Made by a program: the position numbers and the translations under genes. The notes beneath the pieces were generated by a model. It was not told the origin of the DNA, did not search any database, and saw only the letters and a program-made list of their open reading frames with translations. From positions 19,658,173-19,722,172 of the forward strand of contig CM067311.1 of the NCBI GenBank assembly GCA_034231615.1: 64,000 nt of DNA, in the 5' to 3' direction. Positions 10,530-21,644 of the stretch are shown one piece after another (position 1 is the stretch's first letter; the number at the start of each line of letters is the position of its first letter). The stretch comes from Meghimatium bilineatum (Eukaryota > Mollusca > Gastropoda > Stylommatophora > Philomycidae).

Positions 10530-10890
10530 CTATGACTCTTGTGCTGTAAATAAGTTCAGTTGGTGACTTATTATGTGCCAGTTACAACCCATCCATAAAT
10601 TTCTCTCTTTGTCTTCCTCTGCTCTCATCTCCCTTCGATCTTTCCGTTGGTTGCTAAATGTTAGAGTTTTGATTTTCTCAGCACAAGCCCTAAAAATCTT
10701 AATGTTCTGATTAAAATGTGTGCTATAATTCGTCATTTTACTCCAGCTAGTTTTCTTGGCTGCCCGTGGAATTTTCATAATTCTGAAAAACCACATCTCA
10801 GTAGCCTCTAGCTTAGGCCTATATTGGGCACTTTTGTTTACCGTCCATGCTTCGCATTTATAGAGAAGGATTGGCTCAATATAACATCCT
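10530..10890 (-). mobile_element. RTE-like LINE 3'-end remnant
   Basis: The minus strand reads YIEPILLYKCEAWTVNKS, then LEATEMWFFRIMKIPRAAKK. This is the 'I-LYG-EAWT...EMWFFRRM' C-terminal box of the RTE-like family seen intact at 31536-33522 and 56660-57544. It is strongly diverged and 5'-truncated. Confidence 0.65.
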
Positions 10891-10949
10891 AGTTGGTAAT
10901 TTATGCCTATCCTATTCTATATACCCACGATTTGAAGCAACGATCAAAT

Positions 10950-11115
10950 CTGCAATAGTTTTTTACTGTAGCGATTTTCTGTGCGATATAAATACGCTAA
11001 TTCGCTTGTCAATACTTTCTGAACAGTGACGGTGCAAAGTTTCCTGCGGTGGGGTTTGAACTTGGTCGTACGAGAAACGCCCTGTACAAAGTGTCATACT
11101 GGACTAAAATATTGG
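10950..11115 (-). mobile_element. tRNA-derived SINE, copy 2
   Basis: In reverse complement it has 'tttgtacagggcg' (A-box-like) and 'aagttcaaaccccac' (B-box-like), followed by a body that includes 'tattgacaagcg-attagcgta'. It lies ~330 bp from copy 3 in the same orientation and shares the body with it, so this is a SINE-like repeat and not a tRNA gene. Confidence 0.6.
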
Positions 11116-11259
11116 TTCTTATTTACAATTAGTGCCTACCGCTAAGGGAAAATATTTAAGCCTACATGCACAATTCCAAACCAGTTCCACAAGGGTTGCA
11201 TTTAAATATATTTAGGGTTAGGATTTAAAGAAAATTGGTAGTGTATCATATTTCAGAAC

Positions 11260-11445
11260 ATAGCCATCAACCCAGAATTTTTGGCTGTAGTTATTTTCTA
11301 GGCAATATAAATACGTTCAGTAGTTTGCCATTGCTTTCTGAACGGTCCGGATGCTCAAATGCATGTGGGATCGAACTCAGTACCTTGGTCGTGACAGAAA
11401 CGCTCTGTACCACTTTGACACTGAGCCGGACAGAGCTGTAAAAGA
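11260..11445 (-). mobile_element. tRNA-derived SINE, copy 3
   Basis: The reverse complement contains 'agtggtacagagcg' and 'gagttcgatccc', which are good A and B boxes, then 'cattcaga-agcaatggcaaac' and 'gtatttatattgcc', matching copy 2. This is the best-preserved pol III-like head of the three copies. Confidence 0.65.
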
Positions 11446-12220
11446 TTAGTAGAACCCAAACCTTAAAAAATAATATTTAATTAAATTATTGATTTGGTAT
11501 TGCACTAATTGGAAACAAGAACCAAATTATTTTGGCAGGGGCGTGCCTAAACCAAATGAGGCACACCCATCAGTAAGCAATTTTGCCAATGAAAATATTT
11601 TTAAGGGGAATGCAAAAAGTAAAAAAAACTCGGACAGTAGTTTCCCTTTGTCATTACATTTATATATTAATAAATAAATCATACACGGAAGGAAGTCTTA
11701 TGTCTAATCTCTCTTCTCTGTAGCGAATTTAGGAAAGACCATTTATGAATAGTAGGCCTAAGTTATTTGTTGTCATAAGTATTATTGTAAACAGCAGCAA
11801 TTCGCCTAACCATTAGTTAATATTAGCATTATTAAATAAACGCAGTTTCATATGAATAATAGCGAATAGCCTGGCCTATTTTAACTTTAACTACTTAAAT
11901 TTATTTATTTTATGTTGTTTGGTTATTAATAATAATAATACATATTATTAAAATAGGCCTATATTTAATAGTATTAAAGTAAGATTCGTTTTGACGATTT
12001 AGTTAGTCTGGTCGACAGACCCAGCTTGTGGTGGCTGGGTACATTAATTTACTTTAAATTGAAAATTGATGTTTAGTGGCAAATGATTTACAGTGTTATT
12101 ATTATATAATATAGCCTGTGACATATCGCAATATCGTAGTGGGAACACAACACCAGTGGACTGCCTGAGGCGTGTTCTGGCTCCACGCTCGACTGACTGA
12201 CTGTTAGGCAGTCAGGTGCA
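11446..12220. other. AT-rich DNA without recognisable features
   Basis: Contains short (AAT)n runs near 11930 and many stops in all frames. I see no transposon motif or exon. The word 'aggcctatatt' recurs in several places in the left half of the window but no repeat boundary could be drawn. Confidence 0.35.
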
Positions 12221-12564
12221 AGTTGCTTTTAATTCTTCACTGTGACCTTTGATCTAGTTTTGAGGTGTATTACCTAACCTTTGTAGTGTGATTAGTAGAC
12301 TTTGTATTTATAATTAAGGTATATTAATTGAAAAGGCATATTAATTTGAAATTGGTATTACTATTTAGATTAGGAAAGGGGGTTATGGTTAGAGTTAGTT
12401 ATAAATTAACAAATAAATTAGTTATAAAAGTTTTAATTACAAATGTGGTTTTGTGTCGGGAGATGTGACATCACGGCATCCATTGATTTCATTGGTGTTA
12501 CACGGAAATCCGTGATGTAGGCTCGTGTAAATTGTGCTAGCACAGTGAAGAATCAAAAGCAACT
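12221..12564. mobile_element. MITE-like element with 24-bp inverted termini (344 bp)
   Basis: The left end AGTTGCTTTTAATTCTTCACTGTG (12221-12244) matches the inverse complement of 12541-12564 at 23 of 24 positions. The interior is AT-rich and non-coding, with a smaller 'acatcacgg...ccgtgatgt' palindrome near 12467-12517. No clear target duplication flanks the ends, so the superfamily is open. Confidence 0.6.
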
Positions 12565-12769
12565 TTTACCACCAGTCATAAAGTAGGTGATGTCATGCTG
12601 AGACTGTCTCAAAAGCATAGCGGTCCCGTCTAACCACTACACATAAAGTCTGATATTCTGTGAATTTATGCTTATGAGGTACGATAGATAGTGCCCAGAG
12701 GCCTACTGGGTAATGTAGGTGAACATCAGCAACATGGTGTGGACAGCATCGTGCATGGTAAGACATGTA

Positions 12770-13984
12770 TAAAACTATGGTAATCCACTGCATCGTACTT
12801 CACTTCCAGTCGTCTCGATTCGTCTTGCCACTGGCTTCAAATAATGTTCAACAAGAGAGTGAGGTCAACTCTTTGCACAACTCCTCACATTAATCAAAAT
12901 CCCCAGTGCAAGTCATTTTCACATTCACGAAAATTCACCTGAAGGGAAAAGGTTTTCCCACTGACTCTAGGAGCATGGAATGTACGCAAACTCCTCGACA
13001 ATGACTTTAACACAAATAGGCCAATTCTACGAACAGCCCTGATTGGAAGAGAGTTAGCAAGGTACCATATTGAGGTAGCAGCTATGAGTGAAACGCGACT
13101 TACTGGAGTTGGCCAGCTTTGCAAAAGAGTTGACTGCTATACATTCTTTTGGAGCAGAAGAGAAATTTAGGAAAGACGCGAAGCAGCAGTAGACTTCGCT
13201 ATTAAAACAACACTCATTGGGAAACTAGCAGACTCACCAAAGGCAATAAATGATCACCTCATGACAGTAAAAGTCCCCCTGCTCTCCGGTAAGTAATACA
13301 CAACAATCATTGGTGCATATGCACTAACGCAGACAAATCCAGAAGAAGTTAAAAATAAGTTCTGTGATGAACTTCATGCAGCTATCACTGAAGTTCCAAA
13401 AGCTGAAAAGTGCATACTACTTGGAGATTTCAATGCAAGGGTGGGTACAGATAATATCCCCTGGAATGGTGTAATAGGGAAATATGGAGTCAGTTAGTGC
13501 AACAGCAATGGACTTTGTCTTTTACAAACATGTGGCGAACATGACCTCCTCATTACCAACACCATATTTCAACTCCCAATCTGAAACCAGATCTCTTGGA
13601 TGCACCCTCAATCGAAGCACTGGATATATAATTGTAAGAAGAAAGGACCGCCAAGATGTTCGAGTGACAAAATCCATGTGCGGTGCAGACTGCTGGACTG
13701 ACCATCGTCTTACTGTATCAAAACTAAGAATTTGCATCAAGCCTGCCAGATGCCCACAGGGAAACAAAGCAAAAAAACATATAGACGTCAGAAAACTATC
13801 AAATATAAACACACAACAGTCCCTAGCCTCTACCTTGGATGAATATCTGAAATCTGCACTACCAGAGCAAAATGTGGATACAAACTGGACATATTTGAGC
13901 AAGCAAATTTACGACACTGCTACGGAGGAACTAGATCATTCTATCAAGAAACAAAATGACTGGTTTATTGAGAATGATAATACA
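12770..13984 (+). mobile_element. LINE with APE-type endonuclease ('CFDP2-like' group), 5' half
   Basis: Reading in changing frames gives LGAWNVRKLLDND (12965), then AMSETRLTGVGQL, WSRREI, IGAYALTQTNPEEVKNKF, ILLGDFNARVGTDN, the 'GLCLLQTC-EHDLLITNT' box, and CGADCWTDHRLTVSKL (13680-13725). These are the ordered motifs of an apurinic-like endonuclease, ending in the catalytic DHR. One continuous frame covers 13484-14122 but is only partly the element. Stops and shifts mark it as dead. Similar LINEs are widely mis-annotated as craniofacial development protein 2-like. It is interrupted at about 13985 and resumes at about 14685. Confidence 0.8.
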
Positions 13985-14684
13985 ATTAACCTTAAGCATG
14001 CTGTGTTTACAATTACGCAATTTCTCTTCTGCAGCAGAATTGGTTTTTGGAAATGTTACGCAATCGTTGGTGGCTATTTTGAAATCGCGATTACTTTTTT
14101 GTTGTTACAGATATTGAAATAATATTTGCACATATAAATAAAGAATTAAATTCTGCATGTATTGGTGTATATTTTGTTTGTATGTGTGTGATACGAGACG
14201 TGTGAGAAAGTGATAAAGACAGATTTAGACCTATCTAGATCTAGGCTTACCATATTTTTGATCGATTGACAGCTGTAAAATCTGTTGACTATTATATATT
14301 TTACATAAGGAAACATCGTGGCATATTATAAATAATGAATTTGAAGGAATTTCTCCTAAGTTTTCAGCTTTTCTAGCTGAATAAAAGATAATTTCACTGA
14401 ATGTACTATTAACGAATAATATAATAAACTTGATTCACTGTCATGCCGCGATGTAGATGACTATACTATAAATTGCTATAATTTCCACTTCAAAATCACT
14501 TGACATCGTATTCCCGCTATTCTCCGCTATGAACAAAATGGCGATAAATTTTCTTCTTTGTGTTGCCAAAACATTCTGTCAAAAAGTTACTGATCTCGAT
14601 TTTTTCGTTCGGTTTTGGGTTTAGTGAACCTGGTGGTGGATTCCGTCTTACAAAATCAAGACATAACACAATTCCAGCGGAATA
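13985..14684. other. ~700-bp unidentified insertion in the LINE
   Basis: The LINE linker reads KKQNDWFIENDNT just before and HHFLKAYLNDPKSTSKKEAL just after, segments that are normally adjacent in this family. The intervening AT-rich sequence has no recognisable coding region or inverted termini. Candidate flanking words 'aatacaatt' and 'aacacaatt' could be an imperfect 9-bp duplication. Confidence 0.5.
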
Positions 14685-14825
14685 CACAGCCCGATACACA
14701 CACCACTTTCTCAAAGCATACTTAAATGATCCAAAATCAACGTCTAAAAAAGAAGCGCTCAATTGCAAACGGAAAATAATACAAAATAAACTACACCATA
14801 TGAGGGACTCATGGCTGAGTAAGGT
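14685..14825 (+). mobile_element. Continuation of the 12770 LINE (linker between EN and RT)
   Basis: The plus strand reads LKAYLNDPKSTSKKEALNCK followed by IIQNKLHHMRDSWLSK, the endonuclease-RT linker of the CFDP2-like LINE family. It stops abruptly where the (AACC)n tail of the minus-strand I-type LINE begins, indicating that the latter inserted here. Confidence 0.65.
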
Positions 14826-17800
14826 TGGTTGGTTGCTGATCCAGCAGTCCATGTGCTCATGCCCTTTGACCCAATGCCATTGTGTGATATATGCATGTGT
14901 TTGTGAGCTGTTGTTTTGTTCCATATAATGTGTTCCATTTATCTGACCCTGGAGGGAGAAACATTTTTCTGACACCATCCAGCGCTAGACATTCAAAAAG
15001 GTGGTGGTCAACAGTTTCATAGGGATGAGTGCACAGCCGGCACCCTGGAGTGTGTTGTGGTTGTATTCTGGTCAGGTGGTTGTTAAGCTATACATGTTGT
15101 GTGCGCAGTCGGAATATGATACTCTGGTCTTTTCTTTCCAGGAGGTTGATATTGTCTTTAGGATTTTGCCTGGTCATATATTTATAGATTTCCCTCCCAG
15201 TGTTTCCCATGGCCCATCTGTTCATCCAATTTTCTTTGTTCACAGATTTCAACATCATTTTAACTGTGTACATGGTTGTTTCTGTATAAGGCTATTCTTG
15301 TTGTGCTCCCATCTTTGCTAGTCTGTCTGCCTTATCATTGCCAGGTGTGTATGAGTGGCCAGGAATCCACTGCATAACAATGTTGACATCATAAGATGTA
15401 AGCAGCTGGTTGGTATGGTGATATATTTCAGCTAGCTCAGGTTTACAATGTCCATCACATTTCCAGTGCTTGAATAGCAGACATAGAGTCTGTAAAAATA
15501 ACAATGTTTTGGATTTTTGATGGGAAGGCATCAAGTATGGTCTTCAGGTGGTACAAGGCAACTTCTAGTGCTGTTATTTCAGCTTCATAGTTAGAACATA
15601 TCTCCCCACAGGCATCAAACAACTAATCAGATGTTTTGTCTGGATATTCTATATAGACACCATAACCTGCTTTGATGATGGCTTTGAAGGCAGACCCATC
15701 AGTATAGACATGAATCCATTGTTCTGGGTAGGTGTCTATTGTTTTCTGTGTTGCTTTCATAAGACTTACTGGCTCAGAACTATTCATTGCATTATCTCTT
15801 AACTGTGTTTTGATTTCCGGCAATTTAAAACCTGCGTGTGGTGGTAAACATTTTGAACTCTTTGCAGTTCTTGTCTCTTGTCTGGGAGGTGATAACTGTC
15901 TTTTATTTCATTGACATGGTTCAGGACTGACTTTTGTTTTATTCTGTGGTTTGGTTCCCAGTTTTCTACAAGTTGTTTATTTGGGTGGTCTTTGTTCATT
16001 CTTTTGCTTTTTTCATAAGCCTCAATTGCAGCCATATTTCTCAGCATCTCAAGGGGTTCTACATTTGTATGTATTTCATATGCAGCCGTTGGTGTAGATC
16101 TCATTGCTCCACTAATAAGATGTAGGGCATTGTTCTGCACTCTGTCTAGAGATTCTACATGTGTCTTGGAACATGTTGTGAGGAGTGCACTGTTGTATTC
16201 TAAAGCGGAACGTATGTAACCAAGATATAGTCCTCTAAGGGTATCCTTGTCTGATCCCCAAGATGTGCCAGTGAGTCTTTTCATAATTGTAATCGTTTAA
16301 GTGCTTTATTTTTGATATTTTGTACATGCTTCTTGAGGGTGAGCTGCTGATCAAGCGTGATTCTAAGATATGTTTGGTGTTCTTGGCAATTGCTCTTGGC
16401 AATTTCTGTGTATCCAACCATAGATTGATATTTTCTTTGGCTACTTTATGACTCTTGGTAAAGATGGTATAGACAGTTTTCGGACAGTTTATTTTTAGCT
16501 TCCATGTATGACACTATTCATGTAGTCTTCTTAAATCTCCATTTAGTCTTTTGGCATTCTCATGGCTCTGCCATATTGTTAAGTCATCAACATAGAGGAC
16601 TTTTTCAGCTTTGATATGTTTGGCAAGGTCATTAATGTAAATGAGAAAGAGGGTGCATCTTAAAGCAAAACCCTGTGGTAAGCCTTCCTCTAGAACTTCT
16701 TTAGATGAGATTGCATCATTTATCTTTGTCTGGATTGTTCTGTCAATGAGGAAGTATTTTATCCAGTTATATAGCTTTCCACTAATTCCCATCTCAATCA
16801 TCTTCATCAAAAGACCTTTTCTCCATACTTGATCATAAGCCTGTTGTAAGTCAAAGAAGATGGTTACAGTGTTTTTGTTTTCCTTTAATCCATCATGGAT
16901 TTTCTGTGTCATCCTAAATAGTTGGTCTTCTGTGCAACTGCCTTTTCTGAAGCCAGCATGTTCATGGCAGAGGATGTTTGAGCTCTCGAGGAACCAGTAA
17001 AGTCGCACGTTAACCATTCTTTCTGCCAATTTCCCAAGACATAATGTTAGAGATATGAGGTGGTAGCTTTTGGGTTCATCTGGAGGTTTGATACTTTTCA
17101 GAATGGGAAAGATGTGAGCATTTTTCCAATGTTTAGGCAGTTTTCCATTTCTCAAGGTCATATTTATTAGTTTAAGGAGTACTTCTTTCCCTGATGTGCT
17201 CATGTGTGTTATAATTTCATTATAAATTTTATCTATTCTAGGAGACTTTCTTGGCTTTAGTTTCTTCAGCCCTTGTTGGAGTTCCTGCATACTGAAGTCG
17301 TCATCAAATATGGTTGAGCCAGAAGTTTGGATTTTTTCTTGCTGCTTCAGTAGGTACAGATGCTTCTTGTCAGCCTTGGACATCTTCCCTACTCTGTTCA
17401 CACTGGCAAAAAAGTGGTTAAAGTGTTCTGCCTTTTTCTGGTCTGTGGTGATTGTTCTGTTTCCATCACAGGTTTATCGTTTGTTCTTCTTTTTTTCCCA
17501 GACAAATTAGTGATCAGCGCCCAAGCCTTTCTGCCATTTTCCCTTAGATCTAAATTTGTGCATGTTTTTTTCCATTTATCATGTTTGGCCTTCTTCACTA
17601 CTAGTTTTAACTTTGGCACATGTTTATTGTACAGGATTTTTGCTTCTTGTGAAGGTGAGATCTCAAGGGCTTCTTTTGCTTTTTTTCTATCGAGGATTCC
17701 ATCTTGCATTTCTTTGTTATAGAATGGTTTGTATGATTTCCTACTACCCCTTGGGATGCTTTGTGATGCTGAATTGAGGATAGCTTTTGTCACCTCAGAG

Positions 17801-18960
17801 TAAATGTTTCTATGTCATTGCTTTTGATTTTACATAGCAGGAAATCAGATGTTTCTTGGAATAGTTTCCAATCTGTCGTGCCAAAATTCCAGCGAGTTTT
17901 CTGTTTGAAATATGCTTTGTTGGGTGTAGTTATGGTGGTGAGGATTGGTCTATGGTCACTTTCAATGTCATCAAGTATTTCTAGAGAGCAAGAGTCTATT
18001 ATATCAGATGAACAGATAGTCAAGTCAGGTCGACTGAGAGATAGATGGCTCCTGCACAAAAGTTTTGTTACAGACTTTGCATCTTGAAGGACAGACAGGT
18101 TTGTTGTTTCACAGAGTTCTTCTATATATCTTCCTGTCTTATTGTGGTTCTGGTAACCCCAATAGGGTGAGTGACCATTAAAGTCACCAGCAAGTATTGT
18201 TTTGAGAAATTGTGTTGTATGGATTTCCAGTAAATTGCATGTTATCTGAGGTGGGCTGTATATGTTGTTGATTGTGTATTTTCCTCCAGTGTGTCATATG
18301 GTCACCTTTCTGCATGTCTGTGGGATTGGCTGTAGTTGGGTGACATGTCCCTGAATGTCATTCCTGATGTAAGTAATTATGCCACGGCAGTTGGTACACT
18401 TACAGGCATATCCTGACAGATATGGGTCAGTGACTTTGTGTATAGTCTCCTGTAAGAGGGCCACATGTATCTTATGAGCTTGTAATAAATTTGCGAGCTC
18501 TAGTTTTTTGTTTCTTATACCACAGATTTCAGTTGTAGAATGTTAAGCGAAGACTATGTTTTATGAGGTTCTCCCTCCAAAGGTTTTCTGGGTTTAATGT
18601 TTTGGTGCTTGTGCAGGTGTTGTTGCTGTGTTGTGTATTGTGCATGTCTGTGTTTGTGCTGTTATTTTGGATGCGTTCCAGTAGTTAATTTCTCAGCCAG
18701 AGCAGCCTGGTTACCCATTGCCTGCTGCAGACCTTGATAACCGAGGCGACGTCCAATCTCATTTGTAAGTAGTTTGTTTGTTTGCTAGTTGGAGGATTTG
18801 TCTGTCTAGAGTCAGACACACTACTTTAAACTGTGGAATGGTTTTCCTTTAGTTATATCGGGGCGTATATTGTGGCCCAATGGCCTGGGTTGTCCTGTTA
18901 GGGACTGGTGATTTGACCTGGGGTCTGGTCTGCGTGTCCTTATAAGGACAATTCCCCCCA
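14826..18960 (-). mobile_element. I-type LINE with EN, RT and RNase H, copy 1
   Basis: The minus strand carries an ordered set of domains. The endonuclease is at about 18540-17880, with LLQET, a GDFNGHSPYWG box and a final DIESDHRPI. RT is at about 17400-16510, with FDLQQAYDQVW and YVDDLTIW. RNase H is at about 15830-15300, with VYTDGSAFKA and IPGHSYTPGNDKADRLA. A short Cys/His tail follows near 15060-14960. The element ends in an (AACC)n-like tail at 14822-14833. Stops and shifts break it into pieces, so it is inactive. The 5' boundary is uncertain, probably 18780-19130. RNase H places it in the I/Jockey group; clade not resolved. Confidence 0.82.
16514..17401 (-). pseudogene. Reverse transcriptase frame of I-type LINE copy 1
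   Basis: A 295-residue open stretch covers most of the RT fingers and palm. It shows FPILKSIKPPDEPKSYHLIS, a GFRKGSCTEDQLF box, the first catalytic Asp in IFFDLQQAYDQVW, EGLPQGFALRCTLFLIYIND, and YVDD for the second catalytic pair. The usual GVPQGS motif is degraded to GLPQGF. RNase H and the endonuclease lie in separate frames, so no full-length ORF2 product can be made. Confidence 0.8.
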
Positions 18961-19300
18961 AAAAATATTGGAGAATTGGGATGTAGTCCTAAGAAGGACT
19001 TGTTTGTTGTACTTGTTGCGTTTGGTGTTAGACTCGTGGGTCTTGGTTCTCCTTCTGGAAATAGATGGTTGTGCGTCTTTTGTTGGCATCCAAAGGTTTG
19101 GATGGTCTTGTAGACTCTGTGGAGGAAATTTTTTTTTTTTCCTTTTTTTAATATATATATATTTTTTAAAATTTCAATAAATGTAAATTAAAAAACGACT
19201 TCAATGCTTCTATACATATATAGTACTTTTCCATTAAGCAATTGGTTCTTACACACTCAGTCATACATATATACATGCACCCATATATTTTACATATGAA
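18961..19300. other. T-rich spacer, probable LINE 5' remnant
   Basis: Possibly the 5' untranslated end of the 14826-18960 LINE on its left side, then a T-rich low-complexity run near 19130-19170. I see no gene. Confidence 0.3.
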
Positions 19301-20935
19301 AAAATTCTGTACAGTCCACAGCCCTGGGCTTCTTAAGTAGTGGTATGAATATTGATGTTGTTAGGTCTCTAGGTATGTGGCCTGATTCATATATGTCATT
19401 GCACAGTTCTGTAATAGTATCTACACCAAAATCATTTAGAGTTTTTATTATGTCTGCTGTTATGTTGTCAGATCCTGCAGCCTTTCCAAAATTTATTGCA
19501 TGTTCTACTTCTGCTTTTAGTATTGCTGGTCCGTCGTTTTGTTGTGTATTGTTGATTTTTTGTTCTGTTGGTCGTCAAACAGTTCTGTCACATAATCTGT
19601 CCATCTTGTAAGTACTTCTGTTTTATCAAATATTAGTTTTCCCTTTTTATCTTTAATACATCCACCCCCATTTATAGGATTTTTCTTAAATGTGATCAGC
19701 CTTATCTCCTGATGCATTAATTTTGTCTTCTGTTGTATGGACATCTCCTCTATTTCACTGTATTTTGTTTCTAGCCATTGTTTTTTTGCTGTTCTGCACA
19801 TGTTACGTATCTCCTAGTCTATAATTGAGTATTTTTTGTATTTTTAGCTTTCTTTCTGACATTTTCTCTAATATTTCATCTGTCATCCATGTCTGTTTGT
19901 TCTTCGCTTTTCTTATTGTAAATTTTTATTTGCTGTTTGAATACTTTTCCTTAGGCTGTCCCATTTATTGTCTATTTTCTCTTCTGTATTGTTCCATGCA
20001 TTCTATCATTAGATGTTCATATCTATTCCTTACATCTACAAGGTATTTTTGTTGTATGTCTGGTTGTTTTAGTGCTGATGCGTCTATCTGTGGTTCTTGA
20101 ATTCTTCTTTGTACTATCTTTTTAAGTTTGACATTTATTTTGCACAGCACTGGATTATGATCAGAGTTGATATCTGCGCCCGGATATGTTTTTGTGTTTT
20201 TGACACTATTTCTAAATCTGTTGTTGATTATAATGTAAGCTATTTTGTTCCTCTTCTAAAAGTCTCCAGGACTTTTCCATGTATATAATCTTCTATTTTC
20301 ATGTTCAAAGAATGTATTACATATGATAATGTTGTTCTCCTCATAGAACTGTATACCGGTAAGTCTTTCTCCTCTGTCATTTCTTGTCCCTAGTCCAAAT
20401 TGCCCTACAATGTTGTTGTGTTTTCTTTTCCCTATTTTTGCATTCCTTTCCCCCCTTGACTGTTAAAATGTCTGTTGATTTTACTGGTTTGAGTAATTTG
20501 TGTAGGTCTTCATAGTAATGTTCTATTTCTTCTTCAGTGTAATCTGTAGTTGGTGCATACGTTTATAGTTATATAATGGCTAGATCAAACAGTTTTGCTT
20601 TGATCTTTAGCATCATCATTCTGTCATTATGTTCCAGTACCCGCTGATATATTTTTCTATTTCTTTCTTGATCAGCATTCCTACCCCTCGTTCATGATAA
20701 TCTCCTCCTGAATGTATAAAACTAAAATTTTCCTTTCTTTTGTACCCAGCATCTTTCCATCTTGTCTCTGCTATTCCTAGAATATCTACATCTAATGCTT
20801 CTGCCTCAAATATTACATTTTCTAGCTTCCCTGACAGGTGTAGTGTTCTAACATTCCATGTTCCTATACTAATATGTTGTTTCCTAGTCTTTAGGTGTTG
20901 TTGATCCGTTGCTTGGCTTTGGGGTGTATACTATA
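19300..20935 (-). mobile_element. RTE-like LINE, endonuclease half and RT start
   Basis: The minus strand opens with SIGTWNVRTLHLSGKLENV and LGIAETRWKDAG near 20880-20740, then HERGVGMLIKKEI and an NSDHNPVLCKINVKL box near 20160. These are endonuclease motifs. From 19801 to 19517 an intact stretch reads CRTAKKQWLETKYSEIEEMS, the same linker as in the 31536-33522 element. Homology stops at about 19302 within RT, so the two copies cover complementary halves of one family. It is broken by several stops. Confidence 0.8.
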
Positions 20936-21179
20936 GGACTATCTATATTCTAGGCTAGCTAGCCAAACTGGTTGTGTTTTACAGAAGTATTGGCACCTGA
21001 TGTAATGTAGATACGCCCTATATAATATAATATTTTATGTGATTCTTACCAATAAATGTAGGCCTAGACCCCCCCTATTACTTTGTTTATCATCTATGTG
21101 ATTTTATTAATTACAGTTAGTCCTGTTTCTACTGATAGCTGCAAATGATAGGCATATTAGTATAATATACAATTTATAT
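20936..21179. other. Spacer, host of an old repeat
   Basis: From about 21150 it is paralogous to 23800-23890 ('attagtataat-tacaattta'). Nothing coding. Confidence 0.4.
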
Positions 21180-21418
21180 CAGTGTTTCCCAACCATTTTT
21201 TTTACCATGTCTTACCTAACTCTTTCCAAAAGTCTGATGTCTGATGCTCCTCCCCCCCCCCCCCCCCAATGTAACATATACATATTTTGTTTATATTCAA
21301 AAATTGAATTATTCCTAAATAAAACCTAGTTGCAACTTGTTCGAAATGGCCCTCTGAACAATCAAATTGCCCCCTGTGGGGGGGGGGGGGGGGGTAGGCC
21401 CCACGTTGGATAATGCTG
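21180..21418. mobile_element. hAT-like MITE with poly-C/poly-G interior (239 bp)
   Basis: Left end CAGTGTTTCCCAACC; right end read inversely CAGCATTATCCAACG, so similar but imperfect inverted termini. Flanks are ATTTATAT (21172-21179) and ATTTAGAT (21419-21426), an 8-bp duplication with one mismatch. The paralogous sequence at 23821-23840 has a single 'atttagat' and no insert, confirming the boundaries. The interior holds a C run (~21251-21267) and a G run (~21377-21394). Confidence 0.82.
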
Positions 21419-21644
21419 ATTTAGATTTATTACTGAGATTTTTTCTGTGGATTTATTTTAGTGAATATTAGGATCAATATCAGAACACTTTACTTTGATT
21501 CTAAATATTTATACACCATTTAGTGATTTTGGTCTATCTTCTGCCAATGTTGGAAATGTTGGTGGACATGTTCAATAATAGCCTTTTAAAGGGCACAGTA
21601 AAAGATGACTGATTGCATGGCTATTTAGTTCCACGACTCATACC

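Noticed and set aside
12965-13984. Host gene 'craniofacial development protein 2'
   Set aside because: The motifs are those of a LINE endonuclease, frames are broken, and the downstream text continues into the LINE linker. The name is a common mis-annotation of LINE copies.
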